Made by a program: the position numbers and the translations under genes. The notes under the pieces are model-generated. The model did no database searches, had not been told where the DNA came from, and saw only the letters and a list, made by a program, of their open reading frames with translations. 62,919 nucleotides of DNA from Candidatus Obscuribacter sp. Its GTDB lineage: Bacteria; Cyanobacteriota; Vampirovibrionia; Obscuribacterales; Obscuribacteraceae. Positions 18,569 through 29,600 of the stretch are shown here, one piece after another (within the stretch, counting starts at the first letter, position 1; the number at the start of each line of letters is the position of its first letter). Location: contig JADJQZ010000002.1 in NCBI GenBank assembly GCA_016712465.1, positions 1-62,919 of the forward strand, in the 5' to 3' direction.

Positions 18569-20162
18569 TGAGCGGAGACTTGTCGCTTTCCATTTGCGTG
18601 AAGGTAAGTAACAGCTTAGCGCTAGCTGAGACTGTCAATTTCTGAGCTTCGTATTTGTCTCTAATGCAGTGCGGTCGATAGCAAGCAAATGAGCCTGTTT
18701 CGTTCCGCCGACGCTGCACTATTCTTACAGCTTTCTTGCCAAGCATTGATGCGGTGCCTTTGAAGATCGTTTGATCAGGGTATCAATTTATCCTTCCAAG
18801 TCTTCTGAGAAAACACTCCCAAATAGACCGCCAGTTCTTCATGTAACCAAGCAACCACCGGGCTTTACCTGTGTGTGTAAGAGGCTATCTTTTGAAGTAA
18901 AGATAAGTGTCGTTTTCCGTTTCGGCAAAGTGATTCTAAACTCTATGTTGTGCCAGTACATGAAGTGGATCGGATTGACCCCTCAAGCAGGTGACGCTTA
19001 GACACAGGGCAACAAGCCATGTTCATGACAGCTGACTCATTCTTTCCTGCAGAGATGTCACTATGGATGGTGTTGTTTGAAGTGCGCTTTATATAGATAG
19101 GTTTTCAGAAATCTGAAAACGACAGAAGTAATGGCTCCTGCTAAGACCCGCTCTGGAGCTGGGTTGAATTGTGATCGAAAGATAAATCTAGTAGCGCGAG
19201 CTTGTGACCCATAAAGTGCTCATTAGATATCTGTCAGTGCAAGAAGTATCTGCCGGAAGTTTGCACGGGGTTTTGTGCTTCGCTGGAAATGCGGATAAAT
19301 ACTGCACCTTGCCAAGGATGGATTCAGTGTAGGTGGAAAGCGTTTACTGAAGATACCTTTCAATTATCACTTTCTTGCCGAGCACCCTACCGAACCATTT
19401 CAATACGCATCCTTCTATTAGTTCTTCCACCCAGCTCTCAATGAGCCGGTTTTGCACTTATTAGAGGAATCGCAATTGTGGAGGAGTTGTGGTTGTTGTG
19501 GGATCGTTGTCGCTGGTACTCTTTAAGCTACGCTAGTACAAGAGCCAGAGTGAGACAGGAGAATAGAGGATTAGACCGTGCACCATATCAAGTGCGCCGC
19601 CGTTCTCTATATGAGACTGAGTTGAATAACGAGCTTTGATACCGCCGATGATGTTAAGCGACTTGTCAATGGTATGCTGGCCTCGAAAAATGGCGAAATG
19701 TGCAAAGGGCAGTTGAGGCAAGCAATTCGGGCGCTTGGAATTGAGCTGACAAGAGAAGGGGACATTTGGCAAAATGGCTGTATGCACCAGGTGACAATGC
19801 TTTCGGGGAGTCCGTTACAAATGGAGTGAGGGGTATGCTGGCCTCGAAAAATGCTCAAATGTGCAACGGGCAGGCCCAGTAAGAGATTGCGGGTGTCTGA
19901 TTTGCTAGACCAAGGGCCCAAGCCAGTTGCAGCACCGAGCAGTCAACTCGATGCAGTTGTGAGGGTTAGAAGCAGGCCAGCCAAGCAGCGGTTCAATTTA
20001 GAAAGCTGTATATACTTGCAACCCAGAGGCTAATGACAACCGTAGTCTAAGAACCGGGCGGTTCTCTTTAGAGCGCGCCTTCTATTTAGTAGCTGGCTTG
20101 CTGAATCATCTGTTTGGTCAGCTAGTCCGTTTTGAAAAGTCTGAACTCAGGAAATCATCAAT
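18569..20162. other. 1.6-kb region without a convincing gene
   Basis: Only short, biased frames occur here on either strand and none carries a recognisable motif with a good start. The clearest structure is an imperfect 42-base direct repeat at 19671 and 19832. Some minus-strand segments around the repeat read LPFAHFAIFRGQHT and LPVAHLSIFRGQHT and may be remnants of a duplicated small gene. Confidence 0.5.
19671..19873. repeat. Imperfect 42-bp direct repeat in the non-coding region
   Basis: 19671-19712 and 19832-19873 share GGTATGCTGGCCTCGAAAAA followed by a similar second half, with about 4 mismatches in 42 bases and a start-to-start distance of 161 bases. Confidence 0.8.
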
Positions 20163-20999
20163 ATGGCAAATTCGAAGAAAGCAAAGGCTGAGCAGCCAGT
20201 GCTTGACCTCTTGATAGAGGCAAGTGCGGCTGCGGCAGTATTAATCACCCGTCGGCGCCGGTTGTTCCGCACCGGTGGGTCTGTGTATGTAGGAGAGTTA
20301 TTGCGTAAGGACGGCAAGATATGGCTCAAGGCTGCCATACCCGTGGCAAGCATAGAGCGCAATAGCTGGGACCTTGCTCATGAGACAGTGGCTCGCTTCA
20401 AAAAGGAGTTTGGGCAGAGTCCATATATTGAACCTGACCGCGCCGGTGGTCGATATGACGCTCTGGCACAGGCCGGAAAGGCGATAGACCCCCTGATGTC
20501 GCCCATGGAAGGTGCTCCCGGCAGATCTCCCTGGGACCCCAATGCCATGATCGAGAGCTTGATGCCGAAGATTCCTCACGTAGGTCTTGCCGGCAATATG
20601 GGAATTCCAGGCATTGGTGGTCGGGGGAATGGAGGTCTCGGTGGGTTTGGAATGCCAGGCATGACCATGGGGATGGGGCACAGTCCCTCTCAGTTTGGCC
20701 CTGCTGGGCAGAGCCAGGACGTCATGCAGCTGTTTCAACAGGCAGGGCTGAGTGGTAGTGAGGAGTTAGAGATCTCAGTTCCGGCTCTAAGAGCCTTACC
20801 AGGTTTTGAGGAGCTGAGCGTTAACCTGGCAAGAATGCTTGAGGTGGAGGCCTCGCAGTTGCTTCTATCGCAGATGCCGGGGGTGCCGGTCAGTGCACAC
20901 AACAGGGATAGTTTGGTGGCTATTGCCAAGCTGCCGGAGTGCTCCCGGGCGCTCAGATCATTCCTTTCAGGTATTCAGACTACTGACGAAGCTGGCTGA
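20163..20999 (+). CDS. Hypothetical protein with Gly/Met-rich linker
   Basis: 278 residues. The N-terminal 95 residues are basic and mixed alpha/beta (VLITRRRRLFRTGGSVYVGE). The middle is a low-complexity linker rich in Gly, Met and Pro (GIGGRGNGGLGGFGMPGMTM). The C-terminal 90 residues are helical (DVMQLFQQAGLSGSEELEIS to LARMLEVEASQLLL). There is no signal peptide. AGGAA lies about 9 bases before the ATG. It precedes the beta-helix/RHS operon by about 250 bases on the same strand and may belong to the same program. I do not recognise a family. Confidence 0.75.
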   Translation: MANSKKAKAEQPVLDLLIEASAAAAVLITRRRRLFRTGGSVYVGELLRKDGKIWLKAAIPVASIERNSWDLAHETVARFKKEFGQSPYIEPDRAGGRYDALAQAGKAIDPLMSPMEGAPGRSPWDPNAMIESLMPKIPHVGLAGNMGIPGIGGRGNGGLGGFGMPGMTMGMGHSPSQFGPAGQSQDVMQLFQQAGLSGSEELEISVPALRALPGFEELSVNLARMLEVEASQLLLSQMPGVPVSAHNRDSLVAIAKLPECSRALRSFLSGIQTTDEAG

Positions 21000-21252
21000 G
21001 ATCATGTTTTGGGCGCCGTAATCCAAAGCTGATTTCTAAAGCAGTCAGCTTTGACTTGCGGTGCCTTTAAATGTCTGTCGCGCATGCTGGGGGCTGTCTC
21101 TAGCATGCACTCAGGCAGTTATTCAGCGCATTGAGATCGGCATAGCCGGTCCGCTTTGCGCTACGCAAGAGTTAGTCCGAATCAAACGCCGCCGCATTGC
21201 AAATAGAAAGCAAGCGGGGGCACAAACAAACCTCAATCAAAAGGTAAATCAA

Positions 21253-23388
21253 ATGGCTACAAAGTACGTAGACTTAATCGGCGGCAATGACGGAAATAAC
21301 GGCTCCTCATTTGCCCTTCGCAAGAAAACCCTAGCATCGGCAGCTTCCGTGGCCGCGGCCGGTGATGTCATCCGCGTCATGGGTAAAGCGGCTGGTGCCT
21401 CTGGCATCAATGCTACCTTCACGAACCTATCCGGTGTGGTGACGCTGGCGAGCGCTCTCACCGCCGGTCTTTACACCAGTGGTGCCGCCTGGACGGCCGT
21501 GGCAAACGTCACCACTACCGCCAACCAGGCAGGCAAGCTGGGCGCAACAAGTGCTTCCAACATCGCTATTGCTGGGGCATTTACTACCGGCAAAGTTGCT
21601 CACTTCGCTACCGGCGCCCTGAACCTCAGTGGTTACCAGCAGGTGTCCTTCTGGATCAAGGCCAATGCGGCTGTTGCAGCCGGCGTCTTGAGATTCGACA
21701 CATGCAGCGACGCTACTGGAAACACCGTAGTTGACAGCTTAACGCTACCGGCTTTGACGGCAAACGTCTGGCAGGCGATTACGCTTGATAAAGCGGCTAA
21801 TATGGGCGCCACTATCAATGCCATCAGGCTCCATGCCATTTCAGACCCAGGTACGGTCACCCTGACAATCGATGACGTGATTGCCTGTAAGGCCTCATCT
21901 GGCTCCAATGCCCTGTCATTGAACAGCTTGATTTCAAGCGACGGTGCCGTTTGGTATGCAATCAAATCAATTGACAACGCGGGTACGTCCGTTCGCCTGG
22001 ACACCGGCGGAGCAGCTTCGGCTCAATCTGCGGTTGGTGTCTGGTCCGGCACAACCGGCTCGCTTGCGCTCTCGATCCTCAATCCGATAAATCTTCCGGT
22101 TGCCGATACCTTCGGTACCAGTGGTGCCGCGGGCAACCCCATCACCATTAGCGGCGGCTGGGACTCCACGGCGATGACAACCCAGAGCGGTTACACCATT
22201 CTCGATTCGCAGCGTTCAGGCACAACCGGTTTGACCCTCAGCGCCGACTACATCACCCTGGACCGCATCGGCTTTGTGCGGCACACCACGGCGATTAACT
22301 TGAACGGCTCGACCAAGAAGGGCTACACATTCTCGAACATGTTCATCTCAAACTGCGCGGCCTTGTGGACGATGCCTAGCAGAGCCATGACCTTCAACGT
22401 CGTGAACATCACGAACTCAATTGGTGGCCTGAGCATCCCGGCTTCTGCCAACTACAATGCCGACAATGCAGCGTACAGCCTGTCATCAGTGAAGCTCATC
22501 GGTAACACCTCTGGAGACGGCATAACCGTGCCGCCGAACATTGGTTCCCCGATGCCGCTCATTCAAAACTGCTCGGTCATGGCCAATACCGCTGCCGGAG
22601 CAAATGGATTCAATATCCAAAGCCCTTGTTTGTTCTTCAACAACACCTCAAACGACAACCCAAACGGCACGACCTCGTCTGGCTTCTTCTTCCAGAACGC
22701 AAACGGCATGGTGGCGTATAACCTCCAGGCTAGGAACAACTCTGAGGCGCAGATCAAGGTCAGTAACTCCTCCATGGAAATCTACGGACTTGATACCAAC
22801 TTCAACCTTGGTACTCAGATCAAGTTTGTTTCCGGCTCCGAAGGTCAGGTGGTCGTCTACAACTGGACTCCCAATGCCACGGCTACCAAGGTCAACCTGG
22901 GTAATCCGGCAACGGGGCAGACTGGCGGAAACTTTGTCAGTTCCCAGAAGGAAGGCGGCACTGTCGGTAATAACAACATTTATTCCGACTACGGCACCAT
23001 CACCACAAATGGAGTGGTTGGTCAGCCTGGTTCAGGGATTGCCTGGCAGTTGGCTCCGAATGCCAATGCCCTGGCAGACAGCACGCTCAAGGTGAATGTC
23101 GGCAAGGTGGCTTGTCCGGCTAATGTACCGACCACGATTAAGTACTGGGCGAAGCACAGTGCAGCAAGCGGCATTAGCTCGCGTCTGCGGGTGCCTGGCG
23201 GCCGCTATGCCGGTGTGGGTTCTCCTGGTACCGATGTGGTTTCGGCAACGGTGAGCGGCACAGCATTTGCGCAGTACTCGGTGACCTTTACGCCGACTGA
23301 GAACTGCGTAGTTGACGTGTTCTTCGAGACATGGGGCTCTACCACACAAAACGCAACGGTCAGTGGACCTGTTGCAATCAGCCAGTAA
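21253..23388 (+). CDS. Large beta-rich surface/fibre-like protein (beta-helix type)
   Basis: 711 residues from the ATG at 21253, with AAAGGT upstream; an open frame extends further but lacks a sensible start. The sequence is rich in Ser, Thr, Asn, Gly and Ala with alternating hydrophobic strands. It contains a jelly-roll-like segment (YQQVSFWIKANAAVAAGVLR) and later parallel-beta-helix-like runs (ADYITLDRIGFV, FNVVNITNSIGGLSIPAS, SSMEIYGLDTNFNLGTQIKF). No signal peptide is seen. This style is common in phage tail spikes and adhesins; the exact function is unknown. It is the first gene of an operon with the mini YD-repeat gene (19-base gap) and the RHS gene. Its start MATK is shared with the next protein. 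Confidence 0.8.
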   Translation: MATKYVDLIGGNDGNNGSSFALRKKTLASAASVAAAGDVIRVMGKAAGASGINATFTNLSGVVTLASALTAGLYTSGAAWTAVANVTTTANQAGKLGATSASNIAIAGAFTTGKVAHFATGALNLSGYQQVSFWIKANAAVAAGVLRFDTCSDATGNTVVDSLTLPALTANVWQAITLDKAANMGATINAIRLHAISDPGTVTLTIDDVIACKASSGSNALSLNSLISSDGAVWYAIKSIDNAGTSVRLDTGGAASAQSAVGVWSGTTGSLALSILNPINLPVADTFGTSGAAGNPITISGGWDSTAMTTQSGYTILDSQRSGTTGLTLSADYITLDRIGFVRHTTAINLNGSTKKGYTFSNMFISNCAALWTMPSRAMTFNVVNITNSIGGLSIPASANYNADNAAYSLSSVKLIGNTSGDGITVPPNIGSPMPLIQNCSVMANTAAGANGFNIQSPCLFFNNTSNDNPNGTTSSGFFFQNANGMVAYNLQARNNSEAQIKVSNSSMEIYGLDTNFNLGTQIKFVSGSEGQVVVYNWTPNATATKVNLGNPATGQTGGNFVSSQKEGGTVGNNNIYSDYGTITTNGVVGQPGSGIAWQLAPNANALADSTLKVNVGKVACPANVPTTIKYWAKHSAASGISSRLRVPGGRYAGVGSPGTDVVSATVSGTAFAQYSVTFTPTENCVVDVFFETWGSTTQNATVSGPVAISQ

Positions 23389-23407
23389 TTTAAGAAGGAG
23401 AAGCAAT

Positions 23408-23662
23408 ATGGCTACAAAGACCTTCGATCTAGGCACCTTCGCCTATCAGGCAGCACCCTTCATTTGGGGCTCGCTGCAAGACTTAAGCGGCATGACCAAT
23501 GTCTATCAGGCTGCTCCGCAGCTTGGTGTGCAGGACATGCCCGGCACGGATTTTGTCATGGACACAAGAGGTCGGTTGACGAATGTCAACCTGACCAATG
23601 GTCAATCGCAGACCCACAACCTCGATGATGCGGGCAACCGCACGTCGATTGTGACGGCATAG
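23408..23662 (+). CDS. Mini YD-repeat protein, 84 residues
   Basis: A short gene with a strong ribosome site (AAGGAG about 7 bases before the ATG). The N-terminus reads MATKTFDLGTFAYQAAPFIW. The C-terminal 35 residues form about one and a half RHS/YD-type repeats (MDTRGRLTNVNLTNGQSQTH and then NLDDAGNRTSIVTA). It lies 12 bases before the giant RHS gene. A stand-alone YD unit is unusual; it could cap or seed the RHS shell, or be a leftover of a longer gene. It starts like the preceding protein (MATK), which may mark a shared short recruitment sequence. Confidence 0.75.
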   Translation: MATKTFDLGTFAYQAAPFIWGSLQDLSGMTNVYQAAPQLGVQDMPGTDFVMDTRGRLTNVNLTNGQSQTHNLDDAGNRTSIVTA

Positions 23663-23674
23663 CAGGAGAGGAAG

Positions 23675-26600
23675 ATGCAAAACGACCAAAATCAGACTCC
23701 CGCCGAATCAGAAAGCGGGAGTTTTTCTTCGACCAGTTCAGCAAACCAAGAAAATCAGGAAACCAAGAATATGGCTACCATAGATAACAACCAGTCGAAC
23801 AATCAAGGTGCTGCAGGGGCCAGCGAGACTGACTCTCAGGCAGAGTACGCCAGTATTGAATCAACCAGTGCAGAGCCTTGCTGCTCTGGCTGCGGTGAGG
23901 CAAAGGCTAAGGTTAAACCCCGCACCCTTGTGCATGAGTTCACTGCAGAGACTTCTCATGAACTGATAATGCAGTCGCAGCAGCAATCGCAAGACGGGAA
24001 TACAACTCTGGCTAGTGTGCAGCTTGCCCCGAAACCACTGCCGAAGAAGACTGGCGAACCAGGTAAGTGGGCTCCTACCGAGAAGCAGGTACCTGTCAGC
24101 CCAGAGGCTGCCAGGGCGGAAATTGAAGCGAGGGAGTTGCCCACCAACATTTACCGTCCGGCTCAGGCTCCACAGGCAAATCTCAAAGGTATTGCCGCCG
24201 GTTTTGCCTCCCTTGGTCCAGCCGGCCCGGTATCAATTGTGGAACTAGCGCGATCACTCAAGTCGGATGTGGACCTCATTTTCGAGTGGATCTATAACGG
24301 GCTGGAGTTCCTACCCAGTTATGGAAGTCAAAAATCTGGAATTGGGGCTTTAATTGACGGCTGCGGGAACTCGTTTGACCAGGCCGACCTCTTGGTGCAG
24401 CTTTTGCGCCAGGCCGGCTATACCGCTGATTATCTCTTTGGCGAGCTGCGCATGAACGGTGCTCAGGCCGCGGATAGGTTTGGAACCGACCCGCTGAACG
24501 TGTTCTCTGCCAGTAATTTGCTCGCCAATGGCGGCATCCCTAACACAACCGTTTGGACTGGAACTGAGTGGGTGATGGATTTCAGCCATTGCTATGTCCG
24601 TGTCAACATCGGCGGAACGAACTATGTTTTCGACCCGGCCTTGAAAACATATTTTTCGAAAACCAAGATCGATCTTGCTACTGCTATGGGCTATAACGCC
24701 ACCACGTTCATGAACAACGCAAGGTCTGGAGCCACTATCAATGCGGACTATGTTCAAAACATGAACCGCGCAAACATTCGGTCGAATCTTGACACGATGG
24801 CGATGAACCTCGTGAACTGGATCAAGACGAATAACAGCGGTGCCGCCATGGACGACATTCTTGGCGGAAGAGCTATCATCCCAAATGATTCCGGCACGCC
24901 GATTCGCCAGACCGTCCATCCGTTCCTGAAGCCCGGCTCGACACCTACTGTTTGGACCTCTATTCCAGATACCTACAACGCCACCCTGCATATTGTCTAT
25001 GACACGATAGACATAACCTTCTTCTCGAAAGACCTGGCAGGCAAGCGCCTGACACTTTTCTTCAACGCCAGTCATCAGGGTGAACTTCGATTGGATGGCA
25101 CCTTGCTGGGCACGAGTTCTGCTCAGACTCCAGGGTCATGGAATTCAGTCCTCTTCGAGATTACGCACCCATATGCCGGTGGCTACGGCTATCAGTATGT
25201 TTGGCACAGAGTATGGGCTGATAAGCCATACTTGCTCGGTAACTCTTGGGGAAATCTGGGAGCTGGTGCTAAGAAGCGCCATGATCTCAAAATCGCAGAA
25301 CTCCGCAGCCAAGGCGTGACAGCTGCTGACGAGGCTCTCTTGGGAGAGTACATGGCATCTATCTGGAAGAACTGGGACGCTATGGGTTCCCAGGTTACCG
25401 ATATTTGCAACCGGCTGACGAATTGCACCACCGTGAATCAGCACGCTTGCGGTCTGATTGGGTGGTTTGATACTCCGCTGACGGATATCGGGGCAGTAGT
25501 CTGGAGCACATCTGCTCTCGACAACAACTATGACCAGCAGCAGTACAACGATACAGTGCTTGCTATGCACGGTGTAGCGCTGGAGTCGCAGATCTTTCAG
25601 GCAACGGCAAGAATTGATGGGGTCAGCACGACACCGCTCATCGATATCGCTAATTCGGCAGGTCAAAAGATCTACGACGGCAAGACGGCCAACTGGACTA
25701 CAAACGTCCGCCCAAACCTGGTCAACTATGCGTCTGGTGATCTGGACAACATCAAAACCTGGTACATCGACAACGGCTACCGGGTAGCAATACCGGAGGA
25801 CGGAGCGCTTACTCTGGGCAGCTGGACCGGCTATGGCTATTATGCGATACCGACATTTGGAACCTTTGGTTTGATCGGTGGCGCCCTAAAAGGAGGAGCC
25901 GGTTCTGAGGTCTTAGGAATGCTTGGCTGGGAAACTTCTGGCGATTCCTATCGATGGGGGGATTGGGAAACACCATGCGCGCAGATAAGCGAACCCCCGT
26001 TCACTATCTGCTATGGAGCATACGGTAATCCGACGGATCTCTTATGCGCTTGTGATTACTACCCGCGCCCTACATTCGGATATTTGGATTCCGGTTATGG
26101 AGGCAGCGTTTACGGCGGAGGGAACTCCGGCGGTTTTGGCGGGGGTGTCGGCTTCGGCGGCGGAAGTTTTTACGGCGGAGGCGGAGGAGGTGGTGGCCTG
26201 CAGCTCCCAGGAGCGAACCTGTCGCGCGACCCAATTGACCTTGTCTCCGGTGCTTTCTTGTATGAGGCAACCGACCTGACTATCGGAAGTGGGGATTTCC
26301 CTTACGCTCTGGGATTCTCTCGCAGCTACAACTCAGGGACCAGGTACTATCTTGGCCGCCTGGGGTATGGCTGGAAACACAACTATCAGATCTTTGCCCA
26401 TAAGGACACTGACGGTTTGCTTGGGATGGGCTATCACGGAGCAGTTGGTGCTGCTGCATCGATTGCCGAAATTTTCGTCTGCCTTGATATCCAGTCTGAT
26501 TTGACCAAGCCATTCCACAAATACATCACTTGCGCTCTTGCCAACAAGTGGTTTATCGATAACCTGACTGAGAACCTCGTGACCATGGAGTCCGGTCACA

Positions 26601-29600
26601 ACGCCATGGTGTTCATCAAGCTGCCGGACGGCACCTACGCCTCGCCCGCTGGTGATAACGGCACCATGGTCAAGAACGTTGACTCGACTTATTCCTACAA
26701 AACCCTGACTGGAACTCAGTTGAACTTCAACGCAGACGGACAGATAGGGACCTGGGTGGAGCCATATGGAGTCACCGTCTCATTCTCATACGATACTGCC
26801 GGTAAGCTGGTGAGTGTCGCAAACGGTCTTGGACGCCAGCTGACACTGGCCTACACAGACAATTTTCTCACCAGTGTCTCCGATGGTACTGGGCGTAGTG
26901 TCACCTTCACTATTACCGACGGCGATCTGGTTTCAGTGACCGACCCGAATTCCAAGGTCTGGACTCATGAGTACGATCAGCCGGGGCGCATGGTGAAACA
27001 CTTCAAACCGGCCAATCCCACGGTGCCGCTTGTCACGAACATTTATGACTCCATCGGTCGAGTCAAGGAGCAGAAGGACGTAAACCTCAACACCTGGACT
27101 TATTACCTGACCGGAAGCCGCGGAGAAGAGGTCAATCCTAACGGCAAAGGCTCGGTGCTCTACTTTAACGGCTCGGGAAAGGTCATTCGCAGCGTCAACC
27201 AGCTGGGCAAGAAATGGCTTTCTTTCTATGATGGAAGGAACCGTCTTGTCAGGGCCGTTGCGCCGGAAGGCAATGCTTCCGAGATGCTGTACGACTCAAA
27301 AGACAGAGTCATCCAGACCACAATGAAGGCGAAATCAGGTTCAGGTCTGGCTGATATCGTCACATCAGCAACGTATGACACCCTGTGGAATAAGCTGAAG
27401 ACAAGCACTGATGCGCTTGGGCGTGTAACCACCATGAACTATGATGCGGCAAATGGCAATTTGCTGAGCGTAGTATCGCCGACGGTAACTGGTGTGGGGG
27501 CTTCCACTGTCACCATGACCTACAACGGGCGTGGGCAGGTTTTGACGGTCACCTCACCTGATGGGATTGTCAATAAAAATACCTACCACGCCACAAATGA
27601 GACCCTGACTTCAACGGTTTCTGATTTTGGGGTAGGGCGGCTTAACCTGACGGCGAATTTCGGCTACAACAGCCGGGGAGACCTGACCAGCGTTCAAGAC
27701 CCGCGCGGCAATACCACAACCTTCACGGTTGATGTGCTTCGCCGGGTGACTGAAGTAATGGCTCCTGCGCCGTTTAACTTCCTGACTAAGTTCACCTTTG
27801 ATGACAACAGCAACCAGATCAAGGTCGAGCGTCAGACCGACGATGCCACCTACCCATGGCAAACCACTCAGGCGACTTACCGGGCTGACGGTAAGCTGTT
27901 GACCTCGACCGATCCAAAAGGGCGCGTCAGCTCAATTCAGTACGACAGTGTTCACCGGGTGTGGAAGACGACTGATCCGCTGAACCGCATCGTGACCAGG
28001 TCTTACGATGACGCCAACCGTCTGGCAACGGTGACCGATCCTGCTGGAATTGTGGTGCAGACTAACACCTACACGGACAACGGGCTTGTTGCCAGCATGA
28101 AGGATGCGCGCAACTTCACCACCACCTGGACCTTTGACGGGTTTGATCGCCCTGATAAGACCACTTACCCGGATGCCACATATGAGCAGGTAACGAGCTA
28201 TGATGCCAATAGCAATCCGCTCACCTTGCGCACAAGATCGGCGGCTACTGTCACTCTGACCTATGATGAAAGAAATCGGGTCAAGACAAAAACGCCCAGT
28301 GGACAGCCCACGGTCACCACTGTTTATGACATCGCGGGTCGGGTAACCACTGTCAGCACCCCAGTTGTGGCTGGAGATCCAAGCTCTGGAACCTTCACCA
28401 ACTATTACGATACGGCAGGCCGGTTCTACCGTGAACAGTATCCGGACGGGCTTTCTGTCACCCACCAGCTTGATGCTGGGGGCAACGTGACCAGGACCAC
28501 CTACCCCGATGGCTACTTCATCGATCGAGTCTTCGATCAGCTCAATCGTCTCACCGACATCAAGCTGAACGGGGCCGGTTCGAGTGCTGTCCAGTTCCAG
28601 TACGATTCTCTGTCTCGCCGGACCAAACTCACCTTTGAGAATGGCACCAGCACGAGCTATGGATTTGAGGACGACAGCAGCCTCAGCACGCTCTATCAGA
28701 ACTTCGTCGGCTCAAACGTCGGCTTCAATTATTCCTACGATGACGCCAATCAAATGGTTCATCAGGGGATGACTGACCCGGCCAACTTCCGTTGGACAGC
28801 ACCTGCGCCAGGGACGACTACCTACGCGGCTGCCAATAATTTGAACCAATATCCGACTGTGGGAGGCACGGGCTTCACCTATAGCACGGACGGCAGTTTG
28901 ACCAATGACGGTGTCTTCAAATATGAGTTCAATTCCGAAAGGATGATGACTCGTGTTCGGAATGCCGGCACTAACGCTATCGTCGCTGATTATCTTTATG
29001 ACCCTGCTTTGAGGCAGCGGCAAAAGAATGTGGGAGGGACAAAGACCAACTTCTATTACTCTGGCTGGCAGCGTCTAGCTGACTATGACGGCACGAGTAA
29101 CACCTTGCAGCAGCGCTATGTCTATGGCACCGGTCTGGATGAAGTCTTGATTCAGATTACCAGTGCCGGGGTGAAGACATACTTCCATGGGAACCATCAG
29201 GGTTCTGTTGTTGCAGTCACAGATAGTGCAGGGGCGGTAGTGAGTCGCTTCAAGTACAGTCCATACGGAGAATCTCCCAGTATGGCTGGTACTACCCACG
29301 GTTATACCGGTCAGCGGTATGACAGTGAGACTGGGCTCTACTACTTCAAGATGCGCTATTACTCGCCGAAGCTGGGGCGCTTCCTGCAGGCTGATCCTAT
29401 TGGGTATGCCGGTGGGAGCAATCTCTATGCTTATGTGGGGAATTCCCCGGTTTCAGCTGCAGACCCTATGGGGCTTTTCACAATTACGCAGAGCTCTTGG
29501 ACTTATCAGGTTCTGATTAAGCCTGTAATCAAAACCTTTACCATTCAGCCTCCCAAAGTGCTTGGATTTCAACTTCCTCCAATAACCTTTTCCTTTGATA

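Noticed and set aside
18771..19001. Short plus-strand frame in the 1.6-kb gap
   Set aside because: No motif, no ribosome site and poor composition. Listed only as part of the gene-free region.
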